The notes below the pieces were generated by a model. It did no database searches. It saw only the letters and a list, made by a program, of their open reading frames with translations, and was not told the DNA's origin. A stretch of 12,119 bases of DNA. Source: Nitrospinaceae bacterium. GTDB lineage: Bacteria; Nitrospinota; Nitrospinia; Nitrospinales; Nitrospinaceae. The translations under genes were made by a program, and so were the position numbers. How positions within the stretch are numbered: position 1 is the first letter of the stretch; each line of letters starts with the position of its first letter. The DNA lies in contig JAJDAX010000272.1 in assembly GCA_029261615.1 (NCBI GenBank), positions 1 to 12,119 on the forward strand, given 5' to 3'. This document shows positions 6,379 through 12,119 of this stretch, one piece after another.

Positions 6379-7347
6379 GTGACTTATATAAAATCAGTTT
6401 ACGCGATTATTTTTCTATTTTTACTTTTGAGCCAGGGTTGTGACCAGATATCAGAGACCACGCTTAGCCCTGAGCCTCCAAAAGGAGGGGTTGCCCAAGT
6501 CAATGGAGAAGAAATTTCCATGGAGGAGTTGACCCGTAACCTGAATCTAGCCAAAAAAAAATTCAGGGTTGGGGCGCGCGAACCGTTGGATCCAAACAAA
6601 GTCTTGTGGTTGAAGACGAATACTCTAAACCAGATGATTGAAGAGATCCTTTTTCGTCAGGAGGCAAAAAAACAAAAAATAGTGGTCTCGGATGAAGAAC
6701 TCAATATGATGCGCCTTCAGTTTTTGGAGGGTTATCCTCCCGGTACATTTGAAAAATCACTGGAAATCGTAGAAGTGTCTGGGAAGGAATGGGATCGGAA
6801 ATTGCGCAATCGTCTCCTTATTAAAAAATTGATCCAGGAAGTGGTGAATAGTAAAGTAACTATAAGCGAACAGGATGTTGAACGTTACTTTAAAGATCAT
6901 CCTGAAGAGTTCAAAAGTGGGGAGAGGATCCGCGCCCTTCATATTCTGGTGACTAAAGAAGAGTTGGCTCAAAGGATAATCAAGCAGTTGGAAAAAGACA
7001 CGGATTTTTCCGAATTAGCTCGCGACTTTTCCGAGTCACCTGAAGCCCTTGAGGGTGGCGATATGGGTTATATTGAAGAGGGCACTTTACCGGAAGAATT
7101 TGATCCGGTATTCAAGCTCAAAACCGAGAGGGTTAGCCAGATAATCAGAACCCCCTATGGATTTCATGTTTTTAAGGTCGTTGATAAAAAACCTGCAAGC
7201 CAGAAAAGCCTCGAGGAATCGCGTGAAGGGATTTATTCGAAGCTCCTGGAAGAGTCCCAGGAAGGGGCCTTTCGCAAATGGCTGGATGGTATCCGCAAAC
7301 GGGCGAAAATAGAAATTGACCAAAATGTCCTGGCGCAAATCAATTAA
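6379..7347 (+). CDS. Parvulin-type peptidyl-prolyl isomerase, probable lipoprotein
   Basis: This is a PpiC/SurA-type foldase that would catalyse proline isomerisation and act as a chaperone for envelope proteins. I place the start at GTG 6379, one base after the mfd stop, giving 322 residues. An upstream GTG at 6352 would put nine residues before the signal peptide and is less likely. The N-terminus MTYIKSVYAIIFLFLLLSQG followed by Cys21 looks like a lipoprotein signal, though the residues before Cys21 (SQG) are not an ideal lipobox. A SurA-N-like helical region (about 40-180) precedes one parvulin domain (about 182-272), marked by RALHILV, FSELARDFSESPEALEGGDMGY and TPYGFHVFKV. A short helical tail follows. 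The gene overlaps the next parvulin gene by 23 bases, so the two are probably made together as a lipid-anchored and a soluble pair. Confidence 0.85.
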   Translation: MTYIKSVYAIIFLFLLLSQGCDQISETTLSPEPPKGGVAQVNGEEISMEELTRNLNLAKKKFRVGAREPLDPNKVLWLKTNTLNQMIEEILFRQEAKKQKIVVSDEELNMMRLQFLEGYPPGTFEKSLEIVEVSGKEWDRKLRNRLLIKKLIQEVVNSKVTISEQDVERYFKDHPEEFKSGERIRALHILVTKEELAQRIIKQLEKDTDFSELARDFSESPEALEGGDMGYIEEGTLPEEFDPVFKLKTERVSQIIRTPYGFHVFKVVDKKPASQKSLEESREGIYSKLLEESQEGAFRKWLDGIRKRAKIEIDQNVLAQIN

Positions 7348-8680
7348 TAAGCCATTATTTATTTTTCAAATCTGCCTGTTTCTGCTGGGAGGGTTGTGTT
7401 CTACCTCCATGGCCGAAGTAATGGATCGTGTCGTGGCCAAGGTCAACGATGAGATCATTACTTTAAGTGGGCTTGAAGAGCGATTGAATGCCGAGATAAA
7501 CCGTTACCGCCAGGCCGGTGCATTGGACCAGCTTCCTAAAGGTGGGTTGAAGGAGAAGATGCTCGACCGGATGGTGGATGAAAAACTCCAAATCCAGGAT
7601 GGAAAATCACTAGGAATGGGTGTTGAAGATGAACAGATTTTAAAAGCACTGGATGATATTAAAAAAAACAACAATATTGATGATAGTCAACTGGAGGAAA
7701 TGCTTCAGAAAGAATCAACTTCGATTGAACAGTATAAGGAAACCATTCGCAAACAGATTCTGGTATCGAAGGTGGTTGGTTTCCAAGTTAAAAACCGTAC
7801 CAAGATTTCTGAAAAAGAAGTGCGGTCCTATTTCCGGAAACATCGGAAGGATTACAGCCTTTCTCCAAAGGTGAAGGCCCGACATATATTATTTATTCTT
7901 GACGACGGGTTGACGGAAGAACAAAAAGACACCAAAAAAAAGAAGGCGGTGCAGGTAAAGCAACTGTTGGATAAAGGCGAAAAGTTTGAAGAGCTGGCAA
8001 AACAATATTCAGAGGATGTGTCTGCTGGAGAGGGCGGAGACCTGGGTTACCTGGAACGCGGAAAAATGGTTATTGACCTGGAAAATGTCATCTTTTCGTT
8101 AAAAGCGGGAGAAGTCAGCGATCTGGTGCGGACACCCTACGGAATCCACATCGTCAAAGTGGATGCAGTGAAACCTGGTGGGACAAAGCCGTTTGAAGAG
8201 GTAAGACCCGAGATTGAACAAGTCTTACAGAACAAAAAATTTCAGTCCAATTATGAAAGCTATATGCGTGACCTCAGAAAATCTGCTTTTATCGAAAAAC
8301 TCCTGGATGGTAAAAAACCCGAACCTAAAAAGAGAAGGTCACGATTAGCGCGAAACTCTCCCTTGAAGGATAAGTTACCGCCACTTAAAAAACGGAATCG
8401 ATCCAAGACAAGATCGGAAAAAAGTTCTGGAGCCAAAAAAAGGAAAGTCGATCCAGATTCAATTTTTGCTCCTTTGAATATGCCGAACAAAGGCAAAGCC
8501 TCAGCCCAACAGCAGGTGGCAGAAAAAATAGAGAAAAAGAATCCGCCCGTTTCTAAAAGTAAATCGCGTTTTGCCAAGGTGCAAAGAGAGTTGAAACGTA
8601 TAAAAAAAATGAGAGACGATAATGTTATTTCAGAGGCGGATTACCAGAAAAAAAAGAAATACCTCCTCAGCAAGTTATAG
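7325..8680 (+). CDS. SurA-like periplasmic peptidyl-prolyl isomerase with basic linker and SHOCT-like C-terminus
   Basis: This is a probable periplasmic chaperone-isomerase for outer-membrane or secreted proteins. With the ATG at 7325 it has 451 residues; a TTG at 7316 would add only three. Residues 1-30 form a Sec signal ending in STSMA before EVMDRVVAKVNDEIIT, the usual mature start of SurA proteins. A SurA-N-like helical region (about 31-175) is followed by one parvulin domain (about 182-281: KARHILFILDD, FEELAKQYSEDVSAGEGGDLGYLERG, TPYGIHIVKV). E. coli SurA has two parvulin domains, so this is the single-domain form. The unusual part is the tail. Residues about 328-377 hold 21 Lys or Arg among 50, followed by a low-complexity stretch. 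The last 30 residues (LKRIKKMRDDNVISEADYQK, then KKKYLLSKL) match the SHOCT short C-terminal domain pattern. The gene starts inside the preceding parvulin gene and has no clear Shine-Dalgarno, so coupling is likely. Confidence 0.85.
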   Translation: MSWRKSINKPLFIFQICLFLLGGLCSTSMAEVMDRVVAKVNDEIITLSGLEERLNAEINRYRQAGALDQLPKGGLKEKMLDRMVDEKLQIQDGKSLGMGVEDEQILKALDDIKKNNNIDDSQLEEMLQKESTSIEQYKETIRKQILVSKVVGFQVKNRTKISEKEVRSYFRKHRKDYSLSPKVKARHILFILDDGLTEEQKDTKKKKAVQVKQLLDKGEKFEELAKQYSEDVSAGEGGDLGYLERGKMVIDLENVIFSLKAGEVSDLVRTPYGIHIVKVDAVKPGGTKPFEEVRPEIEQVLQNKKFQSNYESYMRDLRKSAFIEKLLDGKKPEPKKRRSRLARNSPLKDKLPPLKKRNRSKTRSEKSSGAKKRKVDPDSIFAPLNMPNKGKASAQQQVAEKIEKKNPPVSKSKSRFAKVQRELKRIKKMRDDNVISEADYQKKKKYLLSKL

Positions 8681-8718
8681 AATCACAAACGAGTTAATAT
8701 ATTCTAGGGCCGTTGTCT

Positions 8719-8727
8719 TGTTATAAA
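8719..8727 (+). promoter_or_regulatory. Candidate extended -10 promoter for tilS
   Basis: TGTTATAAA in the 85-base gap before tilS is the same nine bases as the extended -10 of the promoter at 2462-2470. No good -35 lies 16-18 bases upstream (ATATTC-like sequence only), but extended -10 promoters can work without one. Transcription would start near 8734, about 32 bases before tilS. Confidence 0.35.
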
Positions 8728-8765
8728 GCCAATCCGCTTATGGATCCGAAGCTATTGGATCGAAA

Positions 8766-10190
8766 TTGTGCAATCCATTGAATGAACCTTCAACATTTGA
8801 ACAGTCAGTGTTTGCGTTTTGCCTGGAGCAAAGCCTTTTCACAGAGGGCTCTAAAGTTCTGTTGGCGCTTTCCGGGGGCCCCGACTCCACCGCCCTGTTC
8901 CACGTATTAAATCGACTCGCCGCAAAACTAAATATCACCCTGGGGGCCGCGCATCTGAATCATCAAACGCGCGGTGAGGAATCCGATAAAGATTCGGAAT
9001 TTGTTCAGGCTCTGTCAAAAGAATACGACCTGCCGTGTCATATTAAATCAATGGATGTGAAAGCCTGGGTTAAAAGTGAAGGTTTTTCTTTTCAGGAAGG
9101 AGCGCGGATTTGTCGGCAAAATTTTCTGACAAAAATTGCAGATAAACACCATTATGTGACGATTGCGCTGGGCCATCATCAGGACGATCAGGCCGAAACC
9201 GTACTCATGAATGTTTTGCGTGGCACGGGATTAAATGGGTTGGGCGGTATGTTGGTGAAGAGGTCGACCTTTGTCCGTCCTTTGCTGGACCGCTCACGTG
9301 AGGAGATCCTCAAATATCTTGACTTACTGGAAGTATCTTTTCGTCAGGATGCTTCCAATCAGGATGTGTCCTATTTAAGAAACAAGGTTCGCCTCGAGTT
9401 GATTCCTGAAATTGAAAATGGTTTCTCCCCGCGCATCAAATCACAATTAGGAAAGATGTCCCAACTGTTACAGGAGGATGAATCTTATTTATCAGAACAA
9501 GCGCAAAAGATGTTTCAGGAAGTTGGTAGAACTACAGAACAAGGGCTAACAATTCCCATCAATAAATTGCGCGATTTGCAACCGGCTATTTTGAACCGGG
9601 TTCTGCGTCTTGGGATTCAGGAAATGAAGGGAGATCTTAAAAGCATCGAATTTGGTCATATTCAGCAGGTTCGCCATTTGTTAAAAGAAAAATCTTCTGG
9701 TGCCTGTGTGTTGCCGGGTGACATTAAAATTTCTCTGGAGCGGGAAGAGATGGTTTTGTCTCAACTGGATCGAGCTTCAAATTCGGCCCAATCAGAAAAA
9801 ATTTGCTCGCCCGTATCAATTCGGGTTCCGGGAGAAACCCGGTTTTTGCCTGGGAAAGTAACCTTGAGAGCACGGGTTGAATCAAAAGCGGATAATTTTA
9901 GTCAGGCAAGCCCTAATCAAGCTTTCATGGATTTTGAGGCAGTGGGGGGTAGGGTGGAAATGCGTTTCTACAATTCAGGGGATAGGTTTTGGCCTCTTGG
10001 AGGCCCGGGAGGCAAAAAACTAAAATCCTGGTTTATTGATCAAAAAATTCCGAGAGAGATGCGGAAGGAAATCCCCATCTTGACTGACGGTTCTGGCGAT
10101 ATTATCTGGGTGTATGGCCATCAGATTTCCGAGAAGGTTAAAATTCGGCCAGAGACCAAGCAAGTCCTTTCTTTGGAAGGGTTTGAGTGA
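8766..10190 (+). CDS. tilS: tRNA(Ile)-lysidine synthetase
   Basis: TilS attaches lysine to C34 of the CAU anticodon of a minor tRNA-Ile, using ATP, so that the tRNA reads AUA and is charged with isoleucine. The 474-residue protein has the PP-loop ATPase motif SGGPDS at 36-41, HLNHQTRGEESDKD near 63-76 and the family block GHHQDDQAETVLMNVLRGTG at 136-155. The C-terminal TilS domain is present, with YNSGDRFWPLGGPGGKKLKSWFIDQKIPREMR near 400-430. The protein appears complete, slightly longer than the E. coli enzyme. The frame is open from 8727 but has no ATG at the N-terminus. TTG 8766, with a weak GGA six bases upstream, is the best start, and TTG 8778 is an alternative. The gap before it carries a possible promoter, so the gene may be transcribed apart from the parvulins. 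Confidence 0.95.
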   Translation: MCNPLNEPSTFEQSVFAFCLEQSLFTEGSKVLLALSGGPDSTALFHVLNRLAAKLNITLGAAHLNHQTRGEESDKDSEFVQALSKEYDLPCHIKSMDVKAWVKSEGFSFQEGARICRQNFLTKIADKHHYVTIALGHHQDDQAETVLMNVLRGTGLNGLGGMLVKRSTFVRPLLDRSREEILKYLDLLEVSFRQDASNQDVSYLRNKVRLELIPEIENGFSPRIKSQLGKMSQLLQEDESYLSEQAQKMFQEVGRTTEQGLTIPINKLRDLQPAILNRVLRLGIQEMKGDLKSIEFGHIQQVRHLLKEKSSGACVLPGDIKISLEREEMVLSQLDRASNSAQSEKICSPVSIRVPGETRFLPGKVTLRARVESKADNFSQASPNQAFMDFEAVGGRVEMRFYNSGDRFWPLGGPGGKKLKSWFIDQKIPREMRKEIPILTDGSGDIIWVYGHQISEKVKIRPETKQVLSLEGFE

Positions 10191-10223
10191 TTTGATGATG
10201 TTCGAGGAAAATCAACAATCCTG

Positions 10224-10232
10224 TGCTATCAT
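10224..10232 (+). promoter_or_regulatory. Candidate extended -10 promoter for ftsH
   Basis: TGCTATCAT combines an extended -10 TG with a hexamer matching TATAAT at five of six positions. The bases 17 upstream (GAGGAA) do not resemble a -35. Transcription would begin near 10239, about 30 bases before the ftsH start and upstream of its ribosome site. I did not see a clear heat-shock sigma-32 promoter, although ftsH is often heat-inducible. Confidence 0.3.
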
Positions 10233-10256
10233 AGATACCATAGAATACTGATAAAG

Positions 10257-10262
10257 AAGGAG
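10257..10262 (+). promoter_or_regulatory. ftsH: Strong Shine-Dalgarno that fixes the ftsH TTG start
   Basis: AAGGAG lies six bases before TTG 10269. The ftsH frame has no ATG between the tilS stop and this point, so this site is what identifies TTG as the start. It is the best ribosome site of any full-length gene in the window. Confidence 0.8.
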
Positions 10263-10268
10263 TCGGCT

Positions 10269-12119
10269 TTGAATCAAGTATATAAAAATTTAGCACTCTG
10301 GCTGATCATCGCAATCATTTTGATCAGCGTAGTCAATATAATGGGGCAAAATACCGGAAACCATCCCCCAGTTATTTTCAGTGAGTTCATGAACCAAGTG
10401 GAAAAGGGTGAAGTTTCCGAGGTGGTGATGCAGGGAAACCAGATTGTCGGCAAATACGCCAATGGTTCCACTTTCCAGACGGTTGCCCCGGATGAAGATC
10501 CTAACCTTATTAGGATCATGCGTGAGAACGGGATCAGTATTGAAGTCACGCCCCCCGAGCAAACCAGTTGGTATTTGAGTGCCTTGATATCCTGGTTCCC
10601 GATGTTGTTGCTTTTGGCTATCTGGATTTTCTTCATGCGTCAAATGCAATCTGGGGGCGGAAAGGCGCTTTCCTTTGGGAAAAGTAAGGCACGCCTGCTC
10701 AGTGAGTCCAAAAAGAAAATTACCTTCAAGGATGTGGCCGGTTGTGATGAGGCCAAGGAAGAAGTTCACGAAATTATCGAGTTTCTCAAGGAGCCTCAAA
10801 AATTCAGTAAGCTTGGCGGGAAAATTCCAAAGGGCGTACTGATGATTGGTCCTCCTGGTACAGGGAAGACTCTGCTGGCCCGTGCCATTGCAGGTGAAGC
10901 CAATGTTCCTTTTTTCAGTATCAGTGGTTCCGACTTTGTCGAAATGTTTGTTGGCGTAGGGGCATCGCGTGTTCGTGACCTGTTCGAGCAAGGAAAAAAG
11001 AACAGCCCGTGTATCATTTTCATCGACGAAATTGATGCAGTAGGACGGCATCGTGGCGCTGGTTTGGGCGGGGGTCATGATGAACGTGAGCAGACTCTCA
11101 ACCAGTTGCTGGTCGAGATGGATGGTTTCGAAAATAATGACGGGGTTATTCTGATCGCTGCAACCAACCGACCGGATGTTCTGGACCCTGCGTTATTGCG
11201 TCCGGGGCGCTTCGATCGACAAGTTGTGGTGGGTCAGCCGGATATCAAGGGCCGGGCTGCGATTCTTAAAATCCATACCGCCAATGTACCTATCACCGAT
11301 GATGTGGAATTAAAAACCATTGCAAGAGGAACTCCCGGTTTCACAGGTGCGGATCTTGCGAACCTGGTCAACGAAGCGGCTTTGCTGGCGGCACGTAATG
11401 AAAAAAACTCGGTCACCATGGCTGACTTTGAGGACGCCAAGGATAAGGTGATGATGGGCGTTGAACGCCGTAGCATGGTCATCACCGAAACAGAAAAACG
11501 AAACACGGCCTTTCATGAAGCGGGTCACACGCTGGTGGCTTATAAACTACCGGGTACGGACCCCCTCCATAAAGTCACTATCATTCCGAGAGGTCGGGCT
11601 TTGGGTGTCACCATGCAATTACCCAAAGAAGATCAGCACACCTACCTCAGGAGCTATCTGTATAATCGGCTGGCCATTCTGATGGGTGGGCGTCTGGCCG
11701 AAGAAATTTGTCTCGGGCAGATGACAACTGGTGCTGGTAATGACATTGAAGTGGCCACAGATCTGGCGCGTAAAATGGTCTGCGAATGGGGCATGAGTGA
11801 CAAAATGGGCCCCATCACTTATGGGCAAAAAGACGAGCAGGTTTTTCTTGGTAAGGACCTGGGGTCGAATAAAAATTTCAGCGATGAAACGGCAAAGCTC
11901 ATCGACCTTGAAGTCAAAGGACTGGTCATGGGTGGCTACAATACTGCCAAGTCTATTTTGACCGAAAACCTGGATGCACTGGAGCGTCTTGCCCAGGCTC
12001 TGCTGGATCGGGAAACGCTCGACTTGAATGAGATTATCGAAATCATTGACGGAAAATCTCCCAAATCTTCAGAGGATCCTCCACCGTCTGCACCTGCTCC
12101 GGCTAAAGAGGACAAGGAC
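10269..12119 (+). CDS. ftsH: ATP-dependent membrane zinc metalloprotease FtsH (open at right edge)
   Basis: FtsH is a hexameric inner-membrane AAA+ protease that degrades misfolded membrane proteins and selected short-lived cytoplasmic proteins. From TTG 10269 there are 617 codons to the edge. A first membrane helix (about 9-25) and a second (about 103-122) flank a periplasmic domain of about 75 residues. The AAA+ module has Walker A GPPGTGKT at 194-201, Walker B IIFIDEID at 249-256, the pore-loop sequence FVEMFVGVG near 223-231, and the second region of homology [20 protein letters not shown] at 298-317. The protease domain has the zinc motif HEAGH at 416-420 and the probable third ligand Asp492 in [11 protein letters not shown]. 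The sequence stops in a Pro/Ser/Lys-rich tail like those that end FtsH, so little is missing. The gene lies 78 bases after tilS and in the same frame. Confidence 0.97.
   Translation, partial: MNQVYKNLALWLIIAIILISVVNIMGQNTGNHPPVIFSEFMNQVEKGEVSEVVMQGNQIVGKYANGSTFQTVAPDEDPNLIRIMRENGISIEVTPPEQTSWYLSALISWFPMLLLLAIWIFFMRQMQSGGGKALSFGKSKARLLSESKKKITFKDVAGCDEAKEEVHEIIEFLKEPQKFSKLGGKIPKGVLMIGPPGTGKTLLARAIAGEANVPFFSISGSDFVEMFVGVGASRVRDLFEQGKKNSPCIIFIDEIDAVGRHRGAGLGGGHDEREQTLNQLLVEMDGFENNDGVILIAATNRPDVLDPALLRPGRFDRQVVVGQPDIKGRAAILKIHTANVPITDDVELKTIARGTPGFTGADLANLVNEAALLAARNEKNSVTMADFEDAKDKVMMGVERRSMVITETEKRNTAFHEAGHTLVAYKLPGTDPLHKVTIIPRGRALGVTMQLPKEDQHTYLRSYLYNRLAILMGGRLAEEICLGQMTTGAGNDIEVATDLARKMVCEWGMSDKMGPITYGQKDEQVFLGKDLGSNKNFSDETAKLIDLEVKGLVMGGYNTAKSILTENLDALERLAQALLDRETLDLNEIIEIIDGKSPKSSEDPPPSAPAPAKEDKD

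Noticed and set aside
6553..6561. A run of nine A in the lipoprotein parvulin gene (and nine T at 3158-3166 in mfd) as possible slippage or phase-variation tracts
   Set aside because: Runs of eight are frequent across this AT-rich window, and these encode ordinary Lys or Phe residues in intact frames. Nothing suggests switching.
8441..8458. KKRKV in the basic linker of the SurA-like protein, resembling a nuclear localisation signal
   Set aside because: The protein has a bacterial export signal and bacterial neighbours, so the match is a by-product of Lys/Arg richness.
8678..8706. TAGAAT and ATTCTA inverted repeat after the SurA-like gene as a terminator
   Set aside because: The stem is only six AT-rich pairs around a 17-base loop, and no T tract follows.
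10290..11078. A 262-codon open frame on the strand opposite ftsH
   Set aside because: It lies wholly inside ftsH, whose motifs are intact, and its translation is rich in His, Asn and Thr with no recognisable motif. It is a shadow frame.

Overview
This looks like a chromosomal housekeeping segment of a moderately AT-rich Gram-negative (diderm) bacterium. A lipoprotein-type and a Sec-exported SurA-like parvulin, plus a membrane FtsH, imply an outer-membrane envelope. The order mfd, two parvulins, tilS, ftsH and the FtsH style recall Deltaproteobacteria or Nitrospinota. That placement is inferred from memory of gene order and protein style, and a homology search is needed to settle it. I see no tRNA, rRNA, CRISPR array, insertion sequence, phage gene or toxin-antitoxin module.

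Layout. On the minus strand (read right to left from 2174 to the left edge) lies a tight three-gene cluster. It holds N-carbamoylputrescine amidase (aguB) and agmatine deiminase (aguA), which overlap by four bases. Six bases further on is the start of a glycosyltransferase-like gene that runs off the window. Together AguA and AguB convert agmatine to putrescine. Positions 2175-2531 form a 357-base AT-rich divergent control region. It contains a good extended -10 promoter firing rightward, several AGGTC-type inverted repeats on the aguB side, and a possible 16-codon peptide.

On the plus strand follow an unrecognised 129-residue protein, mfd (transcription-repair coupling factor), a parvulin lipoprotein, a SurA-like parvulin, tilS (tRNA-Ile lysidine synthetase) and ftsH. 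ftsH is open at the right edge after 617 codons and is probably nearly complete. The block from the small gene through the SurA-like gene is compact, with gaps of 18 and 1 bases and then an overlap, and so is probably one operon. tilS and ftsH each follow a 78-85 base gap containing a candidate extended -10 element, so they may have their own promoters.

The rightward genes serve genome maintenance (mfd), envelope protein folding (two parvulins), decoding accuracy (tilS) and membrane proteolysis (ftsH). I did not find a clearly new multi-gene system. The best leads are a SurA-like protein with a strongly basic linker ending in a SHOCT-like motif, a perfect hairpin over the junction between the unknown small gene and mfd, and the unknown small gene itself.
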